Shown one piece after another: positions 55,131 through 62,750 of a DNA stretch of 64,000 nucleotides (its first letter is position 1; each line of letters begins with the position of its first letter). Position numbers and translations under genes: made by a program. Source of the DNA: Dyella kyungheensis (GTDB lineage: Bacteria; Pseudomonadota; Gammaproteobacteria; Xanthomonadales; Rhodanobacteraceae); the NCBI RefSeq assembly GCF_016905005.1, contig NZ_JADIKC010000003.1:1003630-1067629 (forward strand). The letters are read 5' to 3'. The notes under the pieces are model-generated. The model saw only the letters and a program-made list of their open reading frames with translations, searched no databases and was not told where the DNA came from.

Positions 55131-56120
55131 TCAGGGGTGGCCGGCGTGGGCGTGACGCCGACGTTTGAACCACCAGCGTAAGGAGAGCGCGATGACGATT
55201 AAGAGAAGAATTCCCGCCGCGCTGATCACCTGCAGCATGCGCGCCTGGCTGTACATGACGAAGCGGCCGGACTGGCTGTAGAAACCATTGAAGCCGGCCA
55301 GCACCTGCGGCAGTTGCGCCAGATCGTCCTTGCCCAGCGGCAGCGGCGCTTCGTCCGGATGCCAGTTCGATCCCTGCGGCTCCACCTGGCCGCGTTTGTT
55401 CAGCTCGATGTGTCCGCCCAGTACATACGTCACCGGCCGGTCGCGCAGGAAGTCGTTGATGCGCACGGCGCTGGCACGGTCGGCGGCGGTGTCATCGATG
55501 ATCAGGCGGCCGGGCAGGAAGAAATCGCCGGTGAAGGCGAGACCGCTGTTGCCGTCGTAGAAGGAGACGTGCGACGGGTAATGGCCCGGCGTCGGAATCA
55601 CGTCGACCGTGCGGCCGCCCAGATCGATATGCGCGATGTCCTCGGGCCACTGGCGGAAACCGAAGCCGTCGATCACGTGCGCCAGGTCGGTGCCGAGGAT
55701 GGTGACGTTCGGCGCGGCGGCGAACTGGGTGTCGCCGGAGCGGTGATCGAGATGTCCATGCGTGTGAACAATAAGCAGCGGAAGCCGTTGACCGTTCACC
55801 ACCGGAAGCAATCCGAGCACCGTCGATGCCAGCGGCATCTGGGTGGCGTCCGCGACGTCGCCCGTATCGATGAGCAGGGCGCGGGACGAGCCGATCAGCA
55901 GGTAGATGAACGGGCCTTCGTAGGTCTGGCAAAGGCTTTCGCGCAGGATATAGGTGCTTTGGTTGTATCGATGCACCTGCAGCCGCCGCTGCGGATGGGC
56001 CTGGCAATCGGTGGAACCGGCGTCCCACTGGACGTTCATGTTGCCTGGCACGGGTTGAGCCAGGGCAGGTGCCATCCACAGTCCAACCACGCACCACAGC
56101 ACGATCGACACGACTTTCAT
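55131..56120 (-). CDS. exported MBL-fold metallo-hydrolase with a C-terminal membrane anchor
   Basis: A 329-residue protein with a signal peptide (KVVSIVLWCVVGLWMAPALA) and the metallo-beta-lactamase fold: HTHGHLDH (HxHxDH), a third His in TPGHYPSHVSFY, Asp in FTGDFFLPG and a last His in GGHIELNKRG. A hydrophobic helix and basic tail close the protein (LLIVIALSLRWWFKRRRH), tethering it in the membrane with the catalytic part outside. Substrate unknown. Confidence 0.85.
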   Translation of the reverse strand: MKVVSIVLWCVVGLWMAPALAQPVPGNMNVQWDAGSTDCQAHPQRRLQVHRYNQSTYILRESLCQTYEGPFIYLLIGSSRALLIDTGDVADATQMPLASTVLGLLPVVNGQRLPLLIVHTHGHLDHRSGDTQFAAAPNVTILGTDLAHVIDGFGFRQWPEDIAHIDLGGRTVDVIPTPGHYPSHVSFYDGNSGLAFTGDFFLPGRLIIDDTAADRASAVRINDFLRDRPVTYVLGGHIELNKRGQVEPQGSNWHPDEAPLPLGKDDLAQLPQVLAGFNGFYSQSGRFVMYSQARMLQVISAAGILLLIVIALSLRWWFKRRRHAHAGHP

Positions 56121-56229
56121 GCTTGCCTCGACGGATCGGGGCGCGACCGGTGCGGCGCGCATACCGTCGCTCTGATGCGGGTCGATGCGCGATGGTTTAG
56201 GCCGCCGACTCGCGGCGGCGGCCTTCCGT

Positions 56230-57480
56230 TCAGGGTCGGTTGAGCGGCATCGCGGGGATGGCCGGGTCGATCGATCCACGGTCCAGTCGACCATCCAGCC
56301 AGCTGGCGACCGTGGCGAGCGGGCAGCTGTCCTGGCCGTGGCAGGGCGCCAACGGCAGGGTATGACGCACCAGCGCGGCGTCCTTGCTGAAATCAGCCTG
56401 GCGCAACGCCGCCAGCGTGGGCATCCAACTGGATACGCGCACGGCGTAGCCGTCCTTGCGCTTGAGCAGGTCGAACACCAGGGCGCCGCCGGGCGGGTAG
56501 TCGTCGGGCTGGCGTGCGTCGTGCCAGTCGAGGTCGAACACGCCGGCCAGGTTGGCGAGGTTGGTGTCGTGTCCCACCAGCAGCACGGTACGCGTCTTCG
56601 CGGTCGCCAGCGGGGCTACCGCACTCGTGACGCCCGCCGATTGCTGCAGCGTGGCCATGATGTGCGCGACCAGGTTGGACGACGCCTTGGCCCCAGCCGG
56701 CATGCTCTTCTTGGACAGTGCGAACTGCAGGTTGTGCAGCGTGATGATGCGTCCGATGGTGGCCGCATCGCCCTTGCCCCAGGCCACCTGCGCCGGGGGA
56801 AACGCCTGCGCGTATTCCAGCATCAGGTTCTCGCTGAGGCTGCCTGCGCTCTTGAGCGCTTTCGCGTGCGCGGCGTCATCGTCGTGCGCAGGATCGAGCA
56901 ACAGCTTGCGGCCTTGCTTGCTTGCGTCCTGCAGGCAGGCATCGCCGCTGCAACCCAACAGCAACGACTGCAACTCGGCCAGCGCGGAGGGCGGCCAATT
57001 CGGCGGCGTGACCGCTGCATCCTCGTCCTTGGCGTCGGACTTGTCGGCAAAGTGAAACAGGTTGTTGTTCTGCTTCGCTTCCAAGGCTACATAGCCCGCC
57101 TCGCACGAGGGCTGCAGACCCTTGACCAACGCGGCGCCACTGGCGCGGTTGCGCGGCGTGCTGTCGGCAATCACCAGCCAGGGATCGTCGCACTGGCCGT
57201 GCCCGAGACCATCGGCCACCAGCATGCGCTGGATGCGCTGGCCCAGCGCCGTGATGCCCTGCGCGCCGTGCTCGGTGAGCACGCCGGGCGCGACGGGCCA
57301 GTGGGTCCACGGACGATTGGCGTAGGGCGCGAGTTCATCGGGCGAACTGGTGGGCGAGCGCACGCCGTGGCGGAGCACGATCACGCGCGCCGCTACCTCC
57401 TCGCTCTGCGCCAGCACCGGCCACGCGGCCAGCGTGGCAGCGAACAGGCACGCACGCAGCAGCGTGTGTTTCATGTGCAT
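56230..57480 (-). CDS. periplasmic histidine acid phosphatase, phytase/AppA-like
   Basis: A 416-residue enzyme with a signal peptide (LLRACLFAATLAAWPVLA). The histidine phosphatase motif RHGVRSPT is at residues 37-44 and the proton-donor block GHDTN near 305. The architecture fits AppA/Agp-type phytases or glucose-1-phosphatases that release phosphate from organic phosphates. GAGG lies before the ATG at 57480. It starts 8 bases after the TonB receptor stop on the same strand, so uptake receptor and phosphatase form one unit. Confidence 0.88.
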   Translation of the reverse strand: MHMKHTLLRACLFAATLAAWPVLAQSEEVAARVIVLRHGVRSPTSSPDELAPYANRPWTHWPVAPGVLTEHGAQGITALGQRIQRMLVADGLGHGQCDDPWLVIADSTPRNRASGAALVKGLQPSCEAGYVALEAKQNNNLFHFADKSDAKDEDAAVTPPNWPPSALAELQSLLLGCSGDACLQDASKQGRKLLLDPAHDDDAAHAKALKSAGSLSENLMLEYAQAFPPAQVAWGKGDAATIGRIITLHNLQFALSKKSMPAGAKASSNLVAHIMATLQQSAGVTSAVAPLATAKTRTVLLVGHDTNLANLAGVFDLDWHDARQPDDYPPGGALVFDLLKRKDGYAVRVSSWMPTLAALRQADFSKDAALVRHTLPLAPCHGQDSCPLATVASWLDGRLDRGSIDPAIPAMPLNRP

Positions 57481-57488
57481 CGCGCGCC

Positions 57489-59984
57489 TCACAGCTTCAC
57501 CGACAGGTCGAGGAAGATACCGCGTCCCGGCAAGCCGAAGAACAACGGCGCACCGCTGACGGCCTGGGTGCCCGCATAAGCGGTGATCTTGTGCACGTTG
57601 AACAGGTTGTTGACGTCCACGCTCACCGAGTAGCCCTTGGCGCCCCACGGACCGGATGCCGCGCGATAGCCGAAGGCGGCGTCGGTGGTGAAGTAACCGC
57701 CGATGCGCTGGCCGTTCTGGAACACCGTGTTGCCGTTGTCGTCGGTCACGTTGTCCAGGCCGTACTGCTCGCCGGCGAACTTGCCCATCAGCGAACCGAA
57801 GTAACCCAGCGGGCTGCTGTAGAGCAGGCCGAGCGCGGCGGTGACTTTCGGCGTCGCGGCCACCTGCACGTCGGTGTTCTTGTAGTTGGCCTTGTTGTAG
57901 CTGGCATTGCCGTACAGGCTCAGCGTCTGCGTGAGCGCGTAGGTGGCTTCCGCTTCCGCACCCTTGTAGATGGCGCCGCCGGCATTGATGTAGGTGCTCT
58001 CGTTGCCGTTGGCGGTGGCCACTTCGGTGGTGGCGAGATAGTTGGAGAAGTCGATGTAGTAGACGTCGGCGCCGAAGGTGAATTCACGCGTGGCGAACGC
58101 CGTGCCGAGCTGATAGTTGGTGGTCTGCTCCGGCTTCAGGCTCTTGGAGCCATTCACTTCGATCACGTCGATCGGTGGCGCGAGGAAACCCTTGGCGACT
58201 TGTGCATACGCGCTCCACTCGTCGCTGATCTTTTCGTGCGCGCTCAGCGAAGGCAGGGTGGAGTGATAGGTCGCCTCGGCGTACGAGGGCACCGGCGGCG
58301 AGACCTTGTTGAGCGGCGCATCGAGCTGGCGCGTCACTTCCGAATAGCGCACGCCGGGGCTCAGCGTGAAGCGGTCAGTGATGTTCCAGTCGTACTGCAG
58401 GTAGGGCTGCACGGTGTCGGTGCGGTCGTCCAGCACGTAGTTGTAGAGCGGGCCGTACTTGGTGCCGCTGGGCTGGCCGGTGGTTTCGTCGATCGGGTAC
58501 TGGTAGCGCGCGTCCAGGCTGCGTTCCAGCCACACGCCGGTCTGCAATGAACCGGGGCCGAGGTCGCGCGCCAGGCGCAGCACGTCGCCGAAGGCGTGGA
58601 AGCCCGAGTCGGACAGCTTGCCCGGCACGTCGTCCGCCACCTTGTTCAACTTCTTGCCCTTGGCGTCGTAGAACGTCACGCCGTTGTCAGCCGGATCGTT
58701 GTCGCTGGCATCGCTGGTCTTGCGCGCCCAGTGGTCGAAGGTGTTGAGGTAGACCTTGTTGTCCACGTCCCAGTCGCCGAGGCGGCTGGTGATGCCGACA
58801 TAGGTGAAGCTGGAGTAGTACGCCGCGTTGTTGTAGCCCTGGTAGGACTGCAGCGTGGGATCGTTGGTGAGGCCGTAGCGCCAGCCGAACTCGGCGATCT
58901 CGTCCTTGGTCGCGCCCTGCACGGTGTTCTGGTGTTCGCGGTTGTAGCTGGTCACGAAGGTCAGCAGCGTATCGGCGCCGAGTTCGGTGATCGTCTTGAC
59001 GAAGATGTGCTCGCGCTTGTCGTCGGTGCCCTTCAGATACGTATCGCTGGATTCCTTCGACACGTCCGCGAACAACTTGGTGTGCTCACCCAGCTGCTCG
59101 TCCGCACTCACGCCGCCGGCGCGCGTGTTCCAGCTGCCGATGGTGAGGTAAGGCGTGATGCCGGGCACGTCGCTCGGATCGCGCGAGCGCAGGCCCACGG
59201 TGCCGCCGAAGGTGGCGTTGCCGATGGTCGAGCCGCCGCCCGGGCCGCGGTCGATTTCCGCCTGGCCAAGCACGTGGTTGTTGAAGTAGGCCGAGGTGGT
59301 GTGGTGCAGGTCGCTGGCGTCGCCGAACGGGATGCCGTCGAAGGTGATGTTGAACTGGCCGTCCTGGAAGCCGCGGATGCTGATGCCTTCGTTCTTGCCC
59401 AGGCCCGGACCTTCCGGCGAGGTCACGGTCACGCTGGGCGCGTACTTGATGATGTCGTCGAAGTTGGCGTTGAAGCGCAGGCCGTCGCGGATGAAGCGCT
59501 CGTCGATCACCGAGGTCGGCTGCGTGGCATCCAACGGCGCTGCGCTGGGCGCGAGCGTATCCACCGCGTTGGCGTGCACGCTGATCGGCGCCAGCTCGCG
59601 CGTGCCATCGTTGCTGTTGATCGGCGCCAGGCCGCGCGACGCATCAGCGTCCGCGGCTATGGCCTTTCCCTCGTTGGGGTCTCGCACGATGGTGACCGTG
59701 CTCGGCGTGACGAAGCGATAGCCCAGTCCCGTGCCCTTGAGCAGTTGCGTCAGCTGCTGCTTCGGCTCGAGGCCGGCGGCAGCGCCGCTGCTGCGCAGGT
59801 GATCGGCAAGCTCGGGGCTGTAGACCACCTGCAGGCCGGTGCTGCGCGAGAACTGGTCCAGCGCCTGGTTGAGCGGCATGGCAGCGATGGCGGGCGTGGT
59901 GGCGGTGGCCGGTGCCGCGAATGCGTGAGCGGGAAGCGTACTGCCGAGTAGCAGCGCGATCTGGAGAGCAAGCAGTTTCCGCAT
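57489..59984 (-). CDS. STN-domain TonB-dependent signalling receptor (FecA-like)
   Basis: An 831-residue outer-membrane receptor: signal peptide (LLALQIALLLGSTLPAHA), an N-terminal STN domain (about 30-110: PLNQALDQFSRSTGLQVVYSPEL, LLKGTGLGYRFVTPSTVTIV), plug (SVIDERFIRDGL, GISIRGFQDGQFNITFDGIPFGD, STIGNATFGGTVGLRS) and barrel ending IFLDLSVKL. The STN domain contacts FecR-type proteins, and fecR/ECF sigma genes lie just upstream. Cotranscription with a phytase-like gene suggests an organophosphate-linked ligand; this is inferred. Confidence 0.93.
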   Translation of the reverse strand: MRKLLALQIALLLGSTLPAHAFAAPATATTPAIAAMPLNQALDQFSRSTGLQVVYSPELADHLRSSGAAAGLEPKQQLTQLLKGTGLGYRFVTPSTVTIVRDPNEGKAIAADADASRGLAPINSNDGTRELAPISVHANAVDTLAPSAAPLDATQPTSVIDERFIRDGLRFNANFDDIIKYAPSVTVTSPEGPGLGKNEGISIRGFQDGQFNITFDGIPFGDASDLHHTTSAYFNNHVLGQAEIDRGPGGGSTIGNATFGGTVGLRSRDPSDVPGITPYLTIGSWNTRAGGVSADEQLGEHTKLFADVSKESSDTYLKGTDDKREHIFVKTITELGADTLLTFVTSYNREHQNTVQGATKDEIAEFGWRYGLTNDPTLQSYQGYNNAAYYSSFTYVGITSRLGDWDVDNKVYLNTFDHWARKTSDASDNDPADNGVTFYDAKGKKLNKVADDVPGKLSDSGFHAFGDVLRLARDLGPGSLQTGVWLERSLDARYQYPIDETTGQPSGTKYGPLYNYVLDDRTDTVQPYLQYDWNITDRFTLSPGVRYSEVTRQLDAPLNKVSPPVPSYAEATYHSTLPSLSAHEKISDEWSAYAQVAKGFLAPPIDVIEVNGSKSLKPEQTTNYQLGTAFATREFTFGADVYYIDFSNYLATTEVATANGNESTYINAGGAIYKGAEAEATYALTQTLSLYGNASYNKANYKNTDVQVAATPKVTAALGLLYSSPLGYFGSLMGKFAGEQYGLDNVTDDNGNTVFQNGQRIGGYFTTDAAFGYRAASGPWGAKGYSVSVDVNNLFNVHKITAYAGTQAVSGAPLFFGLPGRGIFLDLSVKL

Positions 59985-60091
59985 GAGTCGTCTGACCTTC
60001 GATGGAGTGACATGGGGCGGCAAGCGTTTCATCGGTTGCCGCGGCATGACTCACTACGAGTGTCGAGCGGATGCATTGGGTACCGCTTTCT

Positions 60092-61207
60092 TCATGAATT
60101 TTTTCTTACAGCCCGCGCGTGCGGCAGCGTGGTGACGGCACGCACCACGCGCACGTCGTCCACGCCACGGATCACTTGCACATCGGGCAACGTGACCAGA
60201 TAGGCCACGAACGAATCCATGTCGCGTGCGTGGAATCGCCCGGAAATCAGCGTGGCGCCGATGCGAGCGTCTTCGATCACCAGCGGCCGGCTGTTGTACG
60301 CATTGAAGCGGCGCGCCACCTCGGCGACGCTGGCGCGCTCGAAATGGATGTCCGTCGGCAACCAGTGCGTGCTGCGCGCAAGGTCGGCATGGTGATCGAC
60401 CACGTCGAGCGAGCCGTCCATATGCATGGTGGCTTCCTGGCCGGCGCCGAGTTCGGTCAAGGGCGAGCGTTGTTCGGCCAACCCTTCGGGCGCCCAGGGT
60501 TTGTCTTCGCGCTGCCACACCTTCACCTTGCCGCTGACCACGGTGACGCGGCCGCCGTCGTCGGAGCGGTGGGCATCGAACACGGTGCCGATGTCCTGCA
60601 GGTCGTTGGCGCCCAGGCGGACCCGCAAGGGACGCGCAGGATCGTGCGCCACGTCGAACAGTGCCCCGCCACGCAGCACGTCGATGCGGCGCGCGGTGGC
60701 GCTGAAGCTCACGGCCACCACGCTGTCGCGATCGAGTTGCAGCTCGGTGCCGTCGGCCAGCGTGGCGCTGCGCACGGCGTCGCTGCCGGCGGCATAGCTT
60801 TCCCATGCCTGCGGCGCCGCTCGCAGCCAGGCCGCGCCACCCGCGCCCAGCAACAACACGAAGGCTGCCGCCTGCGCCATCCATCCGAGGCGGCGCGGCC
60901 GTGCCGGTGCGGCTTCGGGCGTGCGCGGCACCGGCAGCGAAACGACCGACGCATCGTCGGCAGCCAGCTCGCACAGGGCTTGTTCGTTCAAGGGATCGAG
61001 CGCGCTCGCTGCACCTAGGTCGCCATGCAGATGGGCCATGGCCAGGTATTCGCTCACGTGCAGCGGCGATTCGCGCAGCCACGCCATGAACTGTTCCTGC
61101 TGCACCTCGTCGAGGCCATCCTGCTGATCCAGATACCAGCTGGCGGCTTCCTCGGTGGCGCGGCGCTGACGCTCGGCCGCTTCGCGGTGGCGGGCGAAAT
61201 CACTCAT
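60092..61207 (-). CDS. fecR: FecR-type anti-sigma/signal transducer
   Basis: A 371-residue inner-membrane protein. The cytosolic N-terminus has the DUF4880 pattern (EEAASWYLDQQDGLDEVQQEQFMAWLRESPLH). One helix (WMAQAAAFVLLLGAGGAAWL, about 110-130) is followed by a FecR domain (ATLADGTELQLDRDSVVAVSF, GGALFDVAHDPARPLRV) and a DUF4974-like C-terminus (SVAEVARRFNAYNSRPLVI). It relays receptor occupancy to the sigma factor. Start overlaps the sigma gene by 8 bases. Confidence 0.92.
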   Translation of the reverse strand: MSDFARHREAAERQRRATEEAASWYLDQQDGLDEVQQEQFMAWLRESPLHVSEYLAMAHLHGDLGAASALDPLNEQALCELAADDASVVSLPVPRTPEAAPARPRRLGWMAQAAAFVLLLGAGGAAWLRAAPQAWESYAAGSDAVRSATLADGTELQLDRDSVVAVSFSATARRIDVLRGGALFDVAHDPARPLRVRLGANDLQDIGTVFDAHRSDDGGRVTVVSGKVKVWQREDKPWAPEGLAEQRSPLTELGAGQEATMHMDGSLDVVDHHADLARSTHWLPTDIHFERASVAEVARRFNAYNSRPLVIEDARIGATLISGRFHARDMDSFVAYLVTLPDVQVIRGVDDVRVVRAVTTLPHARAVRKNS

Positions 61208-61718
61208 AGCGCGCCATCCCAATGCGGCAGACGGCCAGCGCCTTGACGAGGTATTTCTTTACCATGTGGGTGGATATGTTCAGTCGCTCGCCAATGTCGC
61301 GGTAGCCCAGTTCGTCGCGGTAATGCAGCACCAGCGCGGCGCGGCACTTGGGGGTGAGTCGTGCAATCACCGTGGCCAGGCGCTGGCGACGAAGATCGCG
61401 GTCTACATCGGCGGCGGCGTCGCAGGGGGTGAACAAGCGCTCGAGCACATCGTTCACTTCGTCGCCGGTGCGCGGACTGCGTTGCTTGCGCACGGCATGC
61501 TCCTTCACCAGGTTCGCCGCGACGGTGAACAGATACGCCTCGGGCTTCTCGATCGATTCGGTGCCGGAGCGATCCGTGCGCAGCAGGCGCAGATAGAGTT
61601 CCTGCACCAGATCCTGCGCGTCCCACGGGTGTGCCGTGCGCTTGAGGAAATAGCGATTGAGCGTGTCGTGCTGTTCTTCGAACAACTGCGCCAGCCCGGA
61701 AGTGGAATCGGCGGTCAC
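61200..61718 (-). CDS. ECF RNA polymerase sigma factor, FecI-like
   Basis: About 172 residues: region 2 with LNRYFLKRTAHPWDAQDLVQELYLRLLR, the core-binding ENAEAYL-like stretch EKPEAYLFTVAANLV, and region 4 HTH with ALVLHYRDELGYRDIGERLNISTHMVKKYL. The true start is uncertain; GTG 61718 gives a FecI-like length, while the frame is open to 61868. It is first in the chain sigma - fecR - receptor - phosphatase. Expected targets are the receptor promoter or nearby genes. Confidence 0.88.
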   Translation of the reverse strand: MTADSTSGLAQLFEEQHDTLNRYFLKRTAHPWDAQDLVQELYLRLLRTDRSGTESIEKPEAYLFTVAANLVKEHAVRKQRSPRTGDEVNDVLERLFTPCDAAADVDRDLRRQRLATVIARLTPKCRAALVLHYRDELGYRDIGERLNISTHMVKKYLVKALAVCRIGMARYE

Positions 61719-62004
61719 GTGCACTCGCAGCGCCGTCGACGCCGTCGTCGGCAGATGAGCAAAGGGTTTGCATCGCAAGCTAGCGCGCTTTTGTGACGAC
61801 TTTGTGAAAGCGATGAACAAATCGTTACCGACGCGGGAAAAACGTGGCTTGCGACGTGCTGCTGGCACTTACCGCGTGCGCGTCGAGTAGGGCAGAGTCG
61901 TCCGGCTGGCACGATGTTCGCTTCGGCGCACGCCAGTGGTGATCGGACTTGATCGATGCCATCGGGCATCTTGGAATAGGGGATCAACTATGGAGGGAAG
62001 ACAT
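61719..62004. other. divergent regulatory region between the sigma gene and the Cys-repeat gene
   Basis: About 286 bases, more AT-rich near 61790-61850 than the surroundings, presumably holding promoters for both directions. No box was identified with confidence. Confidence 0.4.
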
Positions 62005-62721
62005 ATGCACCATGCTTCGAGTCGTGGGGTTCGTTCGTGGCTGTCGCTGGGCGTGCTGGCGATGTCGTTGACGTCGATGGGCGCCATGGCGGCCACGGGT
62101 CTGCCGTCGACGGGTCTGGGCCAATCGTGGCCCAACACCACCGACGTCAGCGCCAGCCCGCACTGGCACGTCTATCTGTTCCAGCGCGATGGCGTGCGTT
62201 ATGTGCAGATCAACGATCTCAACGGCACGGTGCGTGCTGCGGTCGCCACGGCTGGCGGTACCTTCCTGACCCTGCCATTGGGTTCGGATGCCGCGCAGGT
62301 GGCGACGCCGAGCGAACCGCTGGCGGTCACCGGCAATACGGCGGGCGACATCGTCTACCAGGACAGCACGGTGAAGGTGCTGGTGGCACCGCAGTCGGAC
62401 GGCACCACCCGGACCTACGTGGCGGCGGGCAACTGCACCGATCCGGTCGAATGCAGTTCGCGCTTCGGTACTTCGGCGGCACCGCAAGCCCTTACCGCGG
62501 CAGGCAAATGTACCGATCCGGTTGAATGCAGTTCGCGTTTCAACAGCACCGCCGCCTCGGCGACGCCGCAAGCCGTTACCGCGGCGGGCAAGTGCACCGA
62601 TCCGGTGGAATGCAGCTCGCGTGATCCGATCAATGCGGCCAGTGCACCGGCAGCGCAGAAGTCGTTCACCACGCTGGGCAAGTGCACCGATCCGGTCGAA
62701 TGCAGCTCACGCAACCAGTGA
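62005..62721 (+). CDS. secreted protein with four C-terminal Cys repeats
   Basis: A 238-residue protein; GGAGGGAAG eight bases before ATG 62005 fixes the start. The signal peptide is WLSLGVLAMSLTSMGAMA. Residues 30-140 form a beta-rich domain (SPHWHVYLFQRDGVRYVQIND, TAGGTFLTLPLG). Residues 142-236 carry four copies of GxCTDPVECSSR separated by 13-19 residue Ala/Thr/Ser-rich linkers; the last ends two residues before the stop. No family recognised. The paired cysteines could form disulfides, bind metal or be modified. It is divergent from a FecI-like sigma gene, which might control it. Confidence 0.7.
   Translation: MHHASSRGVRSWLSLGVLAMSLTSMGAMAATGLPSTGLGQSWPNTTDVSASPHWHVYLFQRDGVRYVQINDLNGTVRAAVATAGGTFLTLPLGSDAAQVATPSEPLAVTGNTAGDIVYQDSTVKVLVAPQSDGTTRTYVAAGNCTDPVECSSRFGTSAAPQALTAAGKCTDPVECSSRFNSTAASATPQAVTAAGKCTDPVECSSRDPINAASAPAAQKSFTTLGKCTDPVECSSRNQ
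62428..62712 (+). repeat. four 36-base in-frame repeats encoding GxCTDPVECSSR
   Basis: Units at 62428-62463, 62503-62538, 62587-62622 and 62677-62712. Residues are identical except for one position after Gly (N in unit 1, K in the others), while DNA differs mostly at third codon positions (TGC/TGT, GTC/GTT/GTG, AGT/AGC). That shows selection on the peptide rather than a recent DNA duplication. Confidence 0.92.
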
Positions 62722-62750
62722 TGCTGCGGTAACGTTCTGCCGGAGCGCTT

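Noticed and set aside
62428-62712. CRISPR-like array
   Set aside because: The four 36-base repeats are in frame within a secreted protein gene, with synonymous differences and coding linkers; no CRISPR array was seen in the window.
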